Assembly: GCF_009183415.1 (NCBI RefSeq)
Contig: NZ_WEHU01000009.1
Span: 124,001 to 188,000 of the forward strand
Direction: 5' to 3'
Source: Bacillus sp. B1-b2
Lineage (GTDB): Bacteria > Bacillota > Bacilli > Bacillales > Cytobacillaceae
Length of the DNA: 64,000 nt
Every line of letters starts with the position of its first letter. Positions within the stretch are counted from its first letter, which is position 1. This document shows, piece after piece, positions 36,445-48,350 of this stretch. A model generated the notes under the pieces. That model saw only the letters and a list, made by a program, of their open reading frames with translations. It made no database searches and was not told the DNA's origin. The position numbers were made by a program, and so were the translations under genes.

Positions 36445-39400
36445 TTTCAACTGGAAATCTTACTTCGACAGTTGTACCTACACCTAATTCACTTTGAAAA
36501 TGTAAGGTACCATGATGATTTGCCACAATTTTTTGGCTGATCATTAATCCTAATCCTGTTCCTTTTTCTTTTGTCGTAAAGAATGGCTGTCCCATTTTTT
36601 GTAATTGCTCTTTCGGGATTCCTTTTCCTTGATCTATTATTTGCACAAGTACTTTTTCTGTTTTTTCCATAGAAACGACAATTCGAATTGCCCCTTCCGT
36701 CTCTTCCATTGCCTCTATTCCATTCTTAATCATATTAATAAATAATTGCTTTAATTCTTTTTCATTTCCGTATATAAATGGAATATCTTCTTGAACCTTC
36801 ATTTCTATTTGTACATTTTTTAGGATTGCTTGAGTATTCAAAAGAATATGAACATCTTCTAATACCTTTTCAAGACTAAGTGATTGGAATGATAATGCTT
36901 GTGGTTTTGCTAATACTAAAAATTCGCTAATAATAAGCTCTAACCGATTGAATTCCGAGAACATTACTTCTGTATACTCTTTATTATATTCATTACTTTG
37001 CATCATTAATTGAAGAAATCCTTTAAGTGAGGTTAGTGGATTTCTAATTTCATGAGCAATTCCAGCTGCTAATTGCCCTACAGCAGAAAGCATTTCAGAT
37101 TTCTTTAACATATCCTCTGATTTTACTCTCTCTGTTATATCCTCCGCAATCCGCAAGACATTCGCTAATGTACCATCTTCATTTAATATTGGAAGCATGC
37201 TAACACTTTCCCAAATTTCTTGTTTATCTTCATTATAGTAAGAGATATCTCCTACCCAGGCTTCTCCTGTTAACATATTTGCCCAAATTTCATCAGAAAT
37301 AGTAGCATGAAGAAAATCTTCATAAAACTCAAATAGGGTCTTATCTGTATTCTCTATTTGTTCTTGCTCTATTCCCAAGTGCTTTCTAAATCGAGCATTA
37401 GCAAATTCTATTTTTCCATGCTTATCTGTTATGCAAATACTTGTTGGTGTTTGCTCAATAACACTTGAGGTAAACATAAGCTTTTGATTGGATGCTTTAA
37501 TATCTGTAATATCCGTAAAGGTAATTACTACACCATCAATGATATTGTTTCCTGTGCGATATGGCATTGCCTTCATTGTATACCATCTATCATCTCTACT
37601 TTTTATCTCATACTGCATTTTTTCTGATGTACGTAGTACTTGTTCAGCAATTTGAAGTAAGGAGCCAAATTCTAGGTTATGTGTTAAATGAAAAAATGGT
37701 CTACCAATATCCATTTCTAGTATATTAATAATCTTTTGAATTTCAGGTGTAAATAACTTGATATTCAGAGCTTTGTCTAAAAATATCGTAGCTATACTTG
37801 TGTTTACGAGCAAATTATCTAGATCATTCGTCGTACTAGTCAATTCACTAATTTTAGATTCAAATTCGTTATTCACATTAAGAAGCTCTTCATTCACTGA
37901 TTGAAGCTCTTCATTTGTACTTTGCAACTCTTCATTAGATGCGATTAATTCTTCATTTGTTGATTGTAGTTCTTCATTAGAAGTTTCTAGTTCTTCTATT
38001 GTAGTTTGTAAATTTTGCTGTGTATAAAATAATTCTTGCTCTAAATCTATTACCCTTTCTGAAATCGAAGTATTTGGGTCAAAATAGATGGGAGCACTGA
38101 AATGATCCTTCTCTAACGAAACATCTTTTTTATGAAAAGATAGAACCGTTAATGTATCACTTCCAGCTAATCTCCTAATGGTTAGATCAAATTCTTGCTC
38201 TTCATCATTAATTTTTATTGCTATACCCTTATAGTGAATTTCACTTTCTATGCCTGTTAATTTCTTTAAAGCTGTTCCAATAATAACAGATAAAGGTGTA
38301 GGTACAAGCTTATGAATGCTATAATTTGTTTGTCCAATAGGAATAGTTAGTAATTTGTTAGCACTCTTCGAAGTAAGAATGACTTCATTTTTCTCATTAA
38401 TAATAATACAAGGATCCATAAATTCATTGATTAAATTTTGATACAAAACATCCAGTTTACGTGTAGGTAAAACCTCGAAGAAACTATTAGAATGACTCAA
38501 ATCTCTTGATAATTGTTCTTTCTTGGGATTATCTAAAGTAACAGTAGGTTCTCTAACTTCCCATATCCCGCCACTACGACTTCTATATATTTTCCATTTA
38601 GAATGGATAGGTTCAAATAATGTGGTTAATTTACCTATGGTTTCACTAGGACCAAGAAATAAAATACCATTATCAACTAAAGAAAAATGAAATAAAGATA
38701 ATATTTTTTGCTGTAATTCTGGCTGGAAATATATCATCATATTACGGCAACTAATTAAATCAATATTTACAAAAGGGGAATCTTTGGTAATATTGTGTGG
38801 AGCAAAAACTATTTTCTTTCTTAAGAATTTCTTTACTTGATATTTCTCCCCATGCTCATCAAAATAATGACTTGTTAAACTCTCCGGCAGGGAACTAATT
38901 AATGATTTATCATAAATGCCATCGCTAGCACTTTTAATTGTCTCTCTATCAACATCTGTTGCAAAAATCCGAAAATCAATGGTATAGTCCAAACTTTTTA
39001 AATATCGATCCAAAATAATTGCTAATGAATAGGCCTCTTGCCCTGTTGAACATCCTACTGACCAAAGTCTTATTTCATCAGCACCACTATCCACTTTATG
39101 TTTCACTAAATCTGGTATTAATCGCTCTACTTCATTAAAAGCCTTAGGATCTCTAAAAAATTCAGTCACATTAATTAGTAAATCCTTTTGAAGTAGATCA
39201 ATTTCGTCCGCATTTTTTTCTAAATATTTATAATACGACTCCATACTATGTACTTCGCCCTTTAAAACATTCATTCTTTTTTCCATTCTTCTTAAAATAC
39301 TGCTTTTTTTATAGTTAGAAAAGTTTATTCCAGTTCTTTTATGGATAATATGAAATATTTGATTTAATGTTTCTTCCATATATGTAATAGTAGCTGGCTC

Positions 39401-40003
39401 AAGCATTGTTTGAAAAATTGTAGGGATTTTCGCTGGTAATTCAATATAATCCGCATAACCCGAGTGAATGACACTTTTAGGCATATTCTCAAATTTAGCA
39501 CTTTCTTCTTCTTGAACAATAACCATACCACCGCACTCTTTTATCGCTTTTACTCCCTCTGTTCCATCCGTTCCATTTCCAGAAAATATAATACTAATAG
39601 CCTTATCTTTTTTTTCTTCCGCTAATGAGTTAAAGAAACGATCAATCGGAAAGTGATTAGGGACATTTTTATCATATTCCTCTACACGGAATACTCCATT
39701 TTCTATCGTTATATAATGATGGGGCGGGTTTAAATAAATGGTATTGGGAACTGCCTTTAACCCATCAGCAATTCTCACTATATTCATATTGGTTTTTTTT
39801 GAAAGCAATTCTGGCATAAAACTCTTATATTTAACAGACAAATGCTGTACAAGGACATAAATCATTCCTGTATCAGCTGTTAAATGAGAAAAGAATTGTT
39901 CAATCGCTTCTAAGCCACCTGCAGAAGCTCCTATTCCAACTACATATGCATCATCTACTAATTGATTAGATTCTGATGAATAACTAGAAATATTTTCTGA
40001 CAT
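36431..40003 (-). CDS. CheB-CheR-coiled coil-PAS-PAS-histidine kinase fusion
   Basis: About 1190 residues. Domains in order: CheB methylesterase (about 18-190; Ser27 in [16 protein letters not shown], then VQHLS and [12 protein letters not shown]), CheR methyltransferase (about 205-470; [16 protein letters not shown] is the SAM loop), a coiled coil (about 655-735) of repeated [11 protein letters not shown] units, two PAS domains (about 740-965), HisKA with His984 ([16 protein letters not shown]) and HATPase ([23 protein letters not shown]). There is no receiver or membrane segment. The start is ATG 40003 after GGGGG; an ATG four codons earlier lacks a site. CheB and CheR halves appear catalytically complete. 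No response regulator is adjacent. Confidence 0.93.
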   Translation of the reverse strand: MSENISSYSSESNQLVDDAYVVGIGASAGGLEAIEQFFSHLTADTGMIYVLVQHLSVKYKSFMPELLSKKTNMNIVRIADGLKAVPNTIYLNPPHHYITIENGVFRVEEYDKNVPNHFPIDRFFNSLAEEKKDKAISIIFSGNGTDGTEGVKAIKECGGMVIVQEEESAKFENMPKSVIHSGYADYIELPAKIPTIFQTMLEPATITYMEETLNQIFHIIHKRTGINFSNYKKSSILRRMEKRMNVLKGEVHSMESYYKYLEKNADEIDLLQKDLLINVTEFFRDPKAFNEVERLIPDLVKHKVDSGADEIRLWSVGCSTGQEAYSLAIILDRYLKSLDYTIDFRIFATDVDRETIKSASDGIYDKSLISSLPESLTSHYFDEHGEKYQVKKFLRKKIVFAPHNITKDSPFVNIDLISCRNMMIYFQPELQQKILSLFHFSLVDNGILFLGPSETIGKLTTLFEPIHSKWKIYRSRSGGIWEVREPTVTLDNPKKEQLSRDLSHSNSFFEVLPTRKLDVLYQNLINEFMDPCIIINEKNEVILTSKSANKLLTIPIGQTNYSIHKLVPTPLSVIIGTALKKLTGIESEIHYKGIAIKINDEEQEFDLTIRRLAGSDTLTVLSFHKKDVSLEKDHFSAPIYFDPNTSISERVIDLEQELFYTQQNLQTTIEELETSNEELQSTNEELIASNEELQSTNEELQSVNEELLNVNNEFESKISELTSTTNDLDNLLVNTSIATIFLDKALNIKLFTPEIQKIINILEMDIGRPFFHLTHNLEFGSLLQIAEQVLRTSEKMQYEIKSRDDRWYTMKAMPYRTGNNIIDGVVITFTDITDIKASNQKLMFTSSVIEQTPTSICITDKHGKIEFANARFRKHLGIEQEQIENTDKTLFEFYEDFLHATISDEIWANMLTGEAWVGDISYYNEDKQEIWESVSMLPILNEDGTLANVLRIAEDITERVKSEDMLKKSEMLSAVGQLAAGIAHEIRNPLTSLKGFLQLMMQSNEYNKEYTEVMFSEFNRLELIISEFLVLAKPQALSFQSLSLEKVLEDVHILLNTQAILKNVQIEMKVQEDIPFIYGNEKELKQLFINMIKNGIEAMEETEGAIRIVVSMEKTEKVLVQIIDQGKGIPKEQLQKMGQPFFTTKEKGTGLGLMISQKIVANHHGTLHFQSELGVGTTVEVRFPVEKKLS

Positions 40004-40379
40004 AATAACCCCCATTTAAAATTACTGCTTTTCTTTCCTACTAAATGTTCTTATATAAGCAGAATCCATAAATATCGACGTATGTTATTTATATGTATAT
40101 ATTTACATTATCATATTAATCATGCAATTGTTTAGTTTTCTACATTTTTTATGCACCTTTTACCCAAAATTTTTTTTAATAAAACCACTACCCATTTCAT
40201 TTGTTTTTTAAACCTTTTTTTATCATTTTTTTATTTTTTTTATTTATAGCAACTTCCGAGTTCTTTCCTTTAGTTAAATCCGCGTAAAACAAATTCATTT
40301 AATTACTATTTGTTTCACTAAATTTGTAACAAGAAAAAAAGAAGACTGACTCCATTTAGGAATCAGTCTTCCTTACTAC
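40004..40379. other. Gene-free T-rich region with yjcZ terminator
   Basis: Long T and A tracts (40140-40260) and no coding signal. At 40341-40371 a 9-bp stem GAAGACTGA with TCAGTCTTC is followed on the minus strand by TTTTTTT, the terminator of the yjcZ pair. Confidence 0.6.
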
Positions 40380-40520
40380 TTACCATTTAAAGCAAGCTGC
40401 ACCTACAATAATTAATAAGATAAATAATACTACTATTAAAGCGAAACCTCCGCCGTAACCAGCTCCTGTACCACCATAGCCGTAACCATAGCTAGGATAG
40501 CCATAACCATATCCGTACAT
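40380..40520 (-). CDS. YjcZ-family sporulation protein (46 aa)
   Basis: The product [20 protein letters not shown] is followed by GYGGGF, a single hydrophobic helix ([15 protein letters not shown]) and the end ACFKW. The Gly/Tyr-rich head plus one membrane helix is typical of the YjcZ/YhaM-like spore proteins annotated in Bacillus. GGAGG lies eight bases before ATG 40520. It is the second of two paralogous genes in tandem. Confidence 0.85.
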   Translation of the reverse strand: MYGYGYGYPSYGYGYGGTGAGYGGGFALIVVLFILLIIVGAACFKW

Positions 40521-40562
40521 ATTTTTTCCTCCTTCTATCTTTCTATCCCATAAAACGGATTA

Positions 40563-40661
40563 TTAAAATCCGCCGTAACCCCAAGAAGCACCAATGATAA
40601 CTAAAAGAATAAACAATACTACTAAAAGAGCGAAACCTCCGCCGTAACCAACTTCACCCAT
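40563..40661 (-). CDS. YjcZ-family sporulation protein, short (32 aa)
   Basis: The product reads [20 protein letters not shown] and ends VIIGASWGYGGF. It is the core of the YjcZ family, with GGGFAL(L)VVLFILL shared almost exactly with its neighbour. AAGGAGGG precedes ATG 40661. Both genes likely belong to one sporulation-expressed transcript. Confidence 0.85.
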   Translation of the reverse strand: MGEVGYGGGFALLVVLFILLVIIGASWGYGGF

Positions 40662-40761
40662 GAATAATTCCCTCCTTTTCTTAATTCCTTATATCCTATT
40701 CAGGAATACAAAAATGTGCGATAGCCAAACGCAATTTTTTTTGGTTTTTTTACTACATAAA

Positions 40762-40830
40762 AAATGCTTCCTACAGAAACTACTAATACAGGCTGTTAAT
40801 CTGTATTAGTAGTTACTTTAAGGAAGCATT
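40762..40830 (-). terminator. Terminator of the GbsR-type gene
   Basis: An outer stem AATGCTTCCT (40762-40771) with AGGAAGCATT (40821-40830) and an inner 14-bp stem AACTACTAATACAG (40778-40791) with CTGTATTAGTAGTT (40801-40814). T residues follow on the minus strand. Confidence 0.82.
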
Positions 40831-40834
40831 CATT

Positions 40835-41380
40835 TCATTTTTTGTTTTCTATGTTCTTTGGAACCAAATTAAAAATTTCATGTGACTCTAGACTGTCTAC
40901 AAATCGATCTAACCAATCGTAATATTCAATAGCACTAGCCAATCTTTCTTGATCAGCTTTTGCCATTATTTTTACTTCTTCGGTTGTATCTTCATTATCT
41001 ATAAGCATTTTTAGCTCATTCATGGACTTTTCCATTGCCGTAACATTCTCAGAAATAGCAGATCTCCATTTAATAGTAAAGAAATCAATAAACGTTTGAT
41101 ACCAATCTTCTTCTGCACGATATAAATCTTTTCGTACTCCTTTTTTCCAAACCTTATCGACCATTTTCAACTCAAGTAATGTTCTTACAGAAGTGCTCAT
41201 ACTAGTTTTACTCATTCCTAGCTCTTCTTTCATTTCATCTAAAGTCATTGGATTTTCTTGAAATAAAAGCATACCATATAATCTACCTATTGAATCTGAT
41301 ACTCCATATAGTTCAATATTCTGAGCTACTGCATCTATAACTCTTTCTCGAGCAATGTCTAGCTGATCCTTATCCTTCAT
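40835..41380 (-). CDS. GbsR-type transcriptional regulator (OpcR/OpuAR-like)
   Basis: A 181-residue MarR-like winged helix regulator. GVSDSIGRLYGMLLFQENPM is the GbsR family signature. The recognition region is LDEMKEELGMSKTSMSTSVR with the wing VWKKGVRKDLYRAE. Family members repress choline and glycine betaine uptake or synthesis genes in response to choline or osmolarity. It is divergent from opuAABC across 363 bases containing two striking palindromic elements, and probably controls that operon and itself. Confidence 0.9.
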   Translation of the reverse strand: MKDKDQLDIARERVIDAVAQNIELYGVSDSIGRLYGMLLFQENPMTLDEMKEELGMSKTSMSTSVRTLLELKMVDKVWKKGVRKDLYRAEEDWYQTFIDFFTIKWRSAISENVTAMEKSMNELKMLIDNEDTTEEVKIMAKADQERLASAIEYYDWLDRFVDSLESHEIFNLVPKNIENKK

Positions 41381-41476
41381 ATATTAATCACATCCATATA
41401 TTCATTTACTTGTCTTCGTTCTTTTTCATAAAACTTGCATGTAGACTTTTACAATTAATTCATTATAAAAGCGTTG

Positions 41477-41500
41477 TTAATATGAAGATCTTCATATTAA
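41477..41500. promoter_or_regulatory. Perfect 24-bp palindrome upstream of the GbsR-type gene
   Basis: Half-site TTAATATGAAGA followed directly by its exact complement (TCTTCATATTAA). It lies 97 bases before the regulator start codon and is a strong candidate operator for a dimeric repressor. Confidence 0.65.
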
Positions 41501-41612
41501 TATAAAAAACATCTCTATATAGATTATCATGATTGGAAAATTTGTAAAGAATCATTCTTATATGAAATCAGTAGTATTTTAAAGTATTTAGGCGAAATAC
41601 CCATGTTAATAT

Positions 41613-41695
41613 CGTACAGTTTTTTCTGTACGTACAGAATGATTGTTTTTAACAGAATACACAGTTTGAACTATCAAACCAAAACAATGTATAAT
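41613..41695 (+). promoter_or_regulatory. opuA promoter with CGTACAG-type operator half-sites
   Basis: Promoter TTGAAC (41666-41671), 18 bases, TATAAT (41690-41695). Just upstream are CGTACAG (41613-41619), a T6 spacer and CTGTACGTACAG (41626-41637). The last is a perfect 12-bp palindrome, and the first two half-sites form a 7-bp inverted repeat. These could bind the GbsR-type regulator or another osmotic regulator. Confidence 0.65.
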
Positions 41696-41743
41696 GTATG
41701 AGTGCTTAAAATTACGAGCAGTTAGAATTAAAGAGGTGAAATA

Positions 41744-42981
41744 ATGGAAAGTAAGGCAAAATTAAAAGTCGAGAATGTAACAAAAATTTTCGGCAAAAAC
41801 TCAAAAAAAGCCATTCAATTATTAAATAATGGTGAATCAAAGCAAGAAATCCTGAAGAAAACAGGTTCAACGGTTGGTGTCAACAAAGCTAGTTTTGAAG
41901 TTAACCCTGGAGAAATATTCGTTATCATGGGGCTTTCAGGTAGTGGTAAATCAACTCTAGTTCGAATGTTTAACCGCCTCATTGATCCAACCATCGGAAA
42001 AATATTCATTGACGGTCAAGAAATTGTTAGCATGTCAAAAGAAGAATTACGAAAAGTACGTAGAGAAAAAATCAGTATGGTATTTCAGAAGTTCGCTTTA
42101 CTTCCACACAGAACCATTTTGGAAAATGCTGAATTTGGTCTTGAAATCCAAGGTGTAGACAAAGAAACTCGAAAACAAAAGGCTTTAGAATCTTTACAAT
42201 TAGTTGGTTTAAATGGTTATGAAAATCAATATCCTGATCAACTGAGTGGCGGGATGCAACAAAGGGTCGGCCTTGCACGTGCATTAGCAAATGATCCAGA
42301 TATCCTTCTAATGGATGAAGCATTTAGTGCACTTGATCCATTAATACGCAAAGATATGCAAGATGAGCTCTTAGATTTACAATCAAATATGGAAAAAACA
42401 ATCATCTTTATCACACATGACTTAGATGAAGCATTACGAATTGGGGACCGAATCGCATTAATGAAAGATGGTTCTATCGTACAGGTTGGAACCCCAGAAG
42501 AAATACTAATGAATCCTTCTAATGATTATGTAGAACGCTTTGTAGAAGATGTTGACTTATCTAAAGTATTAACTGCTAACCATATTATGAAACGTGCAGA
42601 AGCAGTGAATATTGACAAAGGCCCTCGTGTAGCGTTAGAGATGATGAAAAAATTAGGAATCTCTAGTATATATGTTGTAAATAAGCGTAGAGAATTACTT
42701 GGTGCTATTACTGCAGATGATGCTAAGATTGCTAGTGAAAACAACCAAAATATAGAAGCAATTCTTCAAAAGGAAGTAGTTTGTGTAAGTGGAGATACCT
42801 TATTAGTTGATTTATTCGATAAAGTATCTATTGCTACCATTCCTGTTGCTGTAACAGATGAACAAAATCGTCTTAAAGGTCTTCTTGTAAGAGGTGCAGT
42901 TATCGGGGCACTAGCTGGAAATAATGATAATATTAATAATCCCTCCTTTGAAGAAACAGAAAAAGTGGAGGTAGTGGAAGC

Positions 42982-42985
<4 letters not shown>
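41744..42985 (+). CDS. opuAA: Glycine betaine ABC transporter ATP-binding protein
   Basis: 413 residues. The ATPase domain (about 30-270) has Walker A GLSGSGKST, signature LSGGMQQRVGLARAL, Walker B LLMDEAFSALDP and His switch ITHDLDEA. Two CBS domains (about 285-400) probably sense ionic strength, as in OpuA. GAGGTG lies before ATG 41744. The OpuA system imports glycine betaine or proline betaine under osmotic stress. The gene overlaps opuAB by 4 bases. Confidence 0.96.
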
Positions 42986-44710
<1,725 letters not shown>

Positions 44711-44724
44711 TAGTTAAAGACAGT

Positions 44725-44757
44725 AAAGGGGGCAGATATATTATCTGCCCCCCTTCT
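44725..44757. terminator. Bidirectional terminator between opuAC and floT
   Basis: A 12-bp stem AGGGGGCAGATA with TATCTGCCCCCCT around a 3-base loop, followed by TTCTGTTT, between convergent genes. Confidence 0.85.
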
Positions 44758-44759
44758 GT

Positions 44760-46286
44760 TTATTCCGCTTTCTTACTATCTATCAAGCTTTCATTCAACT
44801 CATCTAAGCTTTGTCTAATATTCCCTTTACCTGAAAGATTCTCTAACATTTCCTTTATATCAATTCCTGCAGAAGCTTTTAAAGATTCCTGCATCGTAGA
44901 CATTAAGTTTGTAGCATAGCTTGTTACTTTATTAGCTCCTCCATTACTTCCATCACTACCCGTATCTACCACTGTAATCTTATCAATATTAGATAACGGA
45001 CTTGCCACTTGTTTAGCGTATTCTGGTAACATATCAAGTACCATATCCAATATAGCCGCCTGACCATATTGTGCATAAGCTTCGGCAATTTTACGTTTTG
45101 CTTCTGCTTCAGCTAGACCTTTTAATCGGATAATTTCCGCTTCTGTTTCCCCTTTTGCTTTTTCTGCTTCTGCTTTTGCTAATCCGTCTACACGAACCTT
45201 TTCTGCTTCTGCTTTAGCTTGTGATTCAATACGATATTGGTTAGCGTCCGCTTCCGCTATTTCTCTTCGTTTATTTGCTTCTGCTGCTTGCTCCATAGCA
45301 TAACGATCAGCATCTGCTTTCTTTTTCACTTCAGAGTCATATTGTTTTTCTCTTCTTAATATTTCTTTTTCTTCTAATTCAATTTGCTTTTGTCTTTCAA
45401 TGATTTTAATTTGCATTTCATGTTCTGTTACCTCTTGTTTAGAGCGTGCACTCTCTAAATCATAGGCTTGGTCAGCACGTGCCTTTGCAATATCTTGATC
45501 ACGTCTGTAGTCTGCTATTTTCATTTGGTTTTCTTTTTCTGCTTCTGCTATTTCCGTTGCTCTTTCTAATTCCGCTTTTTTCGCATCTTTATCTGCTTCC
45601 GCTTTCTTAATTCTTGTTTCCTTATCTGCTTCAGCTGTTGCAATATCGGCATCTCGTTTTACTTGAGCAATTCTAGGTTTACCAAGTGAATCTAAGTATC
45701 CATTTTTATCGCGTACATCTTTAATAGTAAAGGAAACAATCATAAGTCCCATCTTAGCCAAGTCTTGAGATGCTACTCTTTGGACTTCTTGAGAGAACTT
45801 ATCTCTGTTTTTATAAATTTCTTCCACTGTCATACTTCCAAGAATAGAACGTAAATGTCCTTCTAACACTTCTCTTGCTTCGTTTTCTCTATCCTGCTTG
45901 CTTTTTCCAAGGAATTGCTCCGCTGCAGTTGCAATCTCACTTATAGATCCACCAACCTTTATAATAGCAGTACCATCTGCCATAACAGGAACACCTTGTT
46001 CTGTATATACTTCTGGTGTAGATACATCTAATTTACTAGATAGTAAACTCAGTGGCTCTGATTGTTGAAATACTGGTAAGATAAACGTTCCTCCACCACG
46101 TATTATTTTTATTCTATTGCCAGATTCATCTACATGAACATTTTTGGTACCAAGATAACTCCCTGTTACAATTAATGCTTCATCTGGACCAGCTGTTTTA
46201 TATTTTGCTATAAATATACTTACAAGTGCGATAAGTAAAACTGCTACTACTCCAATAATAATCCATATTTCTAATGCTAAACCCAT
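44760..46286 (-). CDS. floT: Flotillin-family membrane scaffold protein
   Basis: 508 residues. One N-terminal membrane anchor (about 7-27), an SPFH/PHB domain (about 30-210) and a long coiled coil full of EA repeats (KAEADKETRIKKAEADKDAK, AEAEKAKGETEAEIIRLKGL). A Gly/Ser linker and C-terminal helix follow. Flotillins organise fluid membrane domains that house signalling kinases and cell-wall machinery. GGAGG lies seven bases before ATG 46286. It is the second gene after the NfeD partner, the yuaF-floT order of B. subtilis. Confidence 0.95.
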   Translation of the reverse strand: MGLALEIWIIIGVVAVLLIALVSIFIAKYKTAGPDEALIVTGSYLGTKNVHVDESGNRIKIIRGGGTFILPVFQQSEPLSLLSSKLDVSTPEVYTEQGVPVMADGTAIIKVGGSISEIATAAEQFLGKSKQDRENEAREVLEGHLRSILGSMTVEEIYKNRDKFSQEVQRVASQDLAKMGLMIVSFTIKDVRDKNGYLDSLGKPRIAQVKRDADIATAEADKETRIKKAEADKDAKKAELERATEIAEAEKENQMKIADYRRDQDIAKARADQAYDLESARSKQEVTEHEMQIKIIERQKQIELEEKEILRREKQYDSEVKKKADADRYAMEQAAEANKRREIAEADANQYRIESQAKAEAEKVRVDGLAKAEAEKAKGETEAEIIRLKGLAEAEAKRKIAEAYAQYGQAAILDMVLDMLPEYAKQVASPLSNIDKITVVDTGSDGSNGGANKVTSYATNLMSTMQESLKASAGIDIKEMLENLSGKGNIRQSLDELNESLIDSKKAE

Positions 46287-46310
46287 TCCAGTTCCTCCTC
46301 AAATTTTATT

Positions 46311-46838
46311 TCAGTAAGCCTCTTCTTTTGGTACTACATATGCGACATTACTTCTTATTTCTATAATTACCGTCTCAGTTCCATATGGAATTTCTTCATT
46401 ATAAAAGCTAGTAGCAGTCTTAGAAATATTGCCACTGTAGCTTTCTATTAGAATTTCTCCATAACCATCTTTCGGAATGGAAACAATTACTCTTGCTATT
46501 CTTCCTTTTAATGATTCTTCCGTATACACTAAGGATTCTTCTGCATTTGCTAATGGAACAAATACAAAGAAATGTAGAATAATCGAAATAATAACAGCAA
46601 TTGCAGTGGAAATTAGCAATATCAACCAGCTATGGATACTTGTATATTTCTCCATAATATATCCTCCTGCAGAGAGGATAGAAAAGAAAGCCAGAATTAG
46701 TGTGGGATTTAATATGCCAATGTCTACACTAAAAATGTCAGATAAAAATATGGTTAGTAAAATACAACATCCTGACCCGATCAATATGGTTAAATATATA
46801 GAAGAAAGAGGTGTACCAAATAATTCCATAACAATCAT
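46311..46838 (-). CDS. yuaF: NfeD-family membrane protein, YuaF-like
   Basis: 175 residues with three or four membrane segments (about 12-32, 42-62 and 69-93) and a C-terminal OB-fold domain (about 105-172; LKGRIARVIVSIPKDGYGEI). It is the short NfeD type without a protease domain. NfeD proteins pair with SPFH proteins. It lies 24 bases before floT. The ATG at 46838 has only a weak AAAGTG site; ATG at 46829 is an alternative. Confidence 0.88.
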   Translation of the reverse strand: MIVMELFGTPLSSIYLTILIGSGCCILLTIFLSDIFSVDIGILNPTLILAFFSILSAGGYIMEKYTSIHSWLILLISTAIAVIISIILHFFVFVPLANAEESLVYTEESLKGRIARVIVSIPKDGYGEILIESYSGNISKTATSFYNEEIPYGTETVIIEIRSNVAYVVPKEEAY

Positions 46839-47100
46839 TCACTTTCTATTTTATTAAAAGAAGCACACTTTCTTATTAACACTCCCTCCATATTTTCTTG
46901 TACTTTTTTATACGGTATAAAGAAGGAAAAGTTTCAATTTTTTCACTTTATTTACAATTTACTTTCCCAAATAATGAACGATTAATAAATTCCAAGTTTT
47001 TCTATTTTTAAGTCATCTTTCTTTTTTAGTTTCATATGTTAAAAGGTAGGGAATTTTATATACACATATAGAGCTCCAATAACTCTTCATTATAGAGGAT

Positions 47101-47430
47101 GTGAAGAATCCCATGAACCGTACTGATAAATTGGAAGAAAAAAATACAAAGGTATCCCGAAAACTCCTTATTGGAATAGGATTAACCATCTTATTATTTT
47201 TACTTTTTGGAGGATATATTTTTACAGAAAAATATTTTGCCAAAGAGACTGCTTCTTCTAAGCAAGAACTTGGGGATCAAGTAATTATTACCTTACCAAA
47301 TGGGAAAAAGGTATATACATATGATAACTTACTCGTGGAAGAGGATGGGAAGTTATTATATAAAGGCGAACGAAATACGATTGACTTAACTGGTGGAGTT
47401 GTTGTTTATGAAGAATGGGAGAATGAATAA
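47101..47430 (+). CDS. Hypothetical single-span membrane protein (109 aa)
   Basis: Basic N-terminus, one membrane helix (about 22-41; LLIGIGLTILLFLLFGGYIF), then a small outside domain (about 50-109) with alternating strands (QVIITLPNGKKVYTYDNLLV, LLYKGERNTIDLTGG). I do not recognise the family. The start is uncertain: GTG 47101 lies close behind AGAGGA, and ATG 47113 is 14 bases from GAGG. It is monocistronic, with a hairpin after the stop. Confidence 0.65.
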   Translation: MKNPMNRTDKLEEKNTKVSRKLLIGIGLTILLFLLFGGYIFTEKYFAKETASSKQELGDQVIITLPNGKKVYTYDNLLVEEDGKLLYKGERNTIDLTGGVVVYEEWENE

Positions 47431-47438
47431 AGAAGAGG

Positions 47439-47481
47439 TTGTTTGAAGAACAGATTATGGCTTCCTATATTCTTCAAACAA
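47439..47481 (+). terminator. Hairpin after the 109-aa membrane protein gene
   Basis: A 12-bp stem TTGTTTGAAGAA (47439-47450) with TTCTTCAAACAA (47470-47481), then GACTATCTTTTCC, a weak T tract. It could also act for the convergent ylmA-type gene. Confidence 0.65.
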
Positions 47482-47503
47482 GACTATCTTTTCCCATTAC
47501 AAA

Positions 47504-48277
47504 TTAGTTTTTGACAAGAAATGGCCTTTTATGTTTCCACATTAATTCTACTGGAATAGAAAAGAAATCCGATAAATGCTGACTAGATAATATTTCTTGC
47601 GTACAACCTGATAAGAATTTCTCTCCATCTTTCAACAGAAAAGTATGATTAAATTCAGGCAAGATTTCTTCTACATGATGAGTCACATAAATGATACTTA
47701 ATTCTCCATCATTCGATAACTTGCCAATTAGCTCCAATAATTGCTCTCTTGCTAGAAAATCTAACCCGGTTGCAGGCTCATCTAAAATCAACAGCTCAGG
47801 GTTTAACATAAGTGCCCTCGCAATAAGAACCCTTTGACGCTCCCCTTGAGAGAGGCTTCTATAAGAACGGTCCGCATACTGAATACTTCCCATTCTTTCT
47901 AGTAAATCAATTGCTTTATTTTTAACTTCAGCAGTAGGAGTTTCATAAAGTCCAATGGAGGCATATTCCCCACTTAAGACAATTTCAAAGGCACTATCCG
48001 ATTCGTAAAAACTCTGTTGTAAACGATTAGAAACAAGTCCAATATTTCTTCTTAATGAGCCTCCTAGTTCTGCTTTCCCAAATCTCCTACCTAGAACTTC
48101 CATATTCCCAACCGTTGGGTGATAATAAGCACAAATCATATTTAACAATGCAGTCTTACCTGCACCATTTAGACCATAAAGGACCCAGTTCTCTCCTTTT
48201 TTTATTTCCCAATTAATATTTTGAAGAATCCATTTTCCATTTCTCTTCCATCCTACTTGTTCCAATTTAACGACCAT
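47504..48277 (-). CDS. ylmA: ABC transporter ATP-binding protein, YlmA-like
   Basis: 257 residues. Walker A is GLNGAGKTA, a small change from GxxGxGK(S/T)T at the last position. The signature LSQGERQRVLIARAL, Walker B LLILDEPATGLDF and switch VTHHVEEI are present. No permease gene is adjacent, as for B. subtilis ylmA. The family is close to molybdate/iron-type ATPases of unknown cargo. It is monocistronic. Confidence 0.85.
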   Translation of the reverse strand: MVVKLEQVGWKRNGKWILQNINWEIKKGENWVLYGLNGAGKTALLNMICAYYHPTVGNMEVLGRRFGKAELGGSLRRNIGLVSNRLQQSFYESDSAFEIVLSGEYASIGLYETPTAEVKNKAIDLLERMGSIQYADRSYRSLSQGERQRVLIARALMLNPELLILDEPATGLDFLAREQLLELIGKLSNDGELSIIYVTHHVEEILPEFNHTFLLKDGEKFLSGCTQEILSSQHLSDFFSIPVELMWKHKRPFLVKN

Positions 48278-48350
48278 TAATATCCCCTCCTTTTAACATT
48301 TTACAAAAAATTCGAATATTTTTACAATAACAGATTTTTTCACAGCAAAA

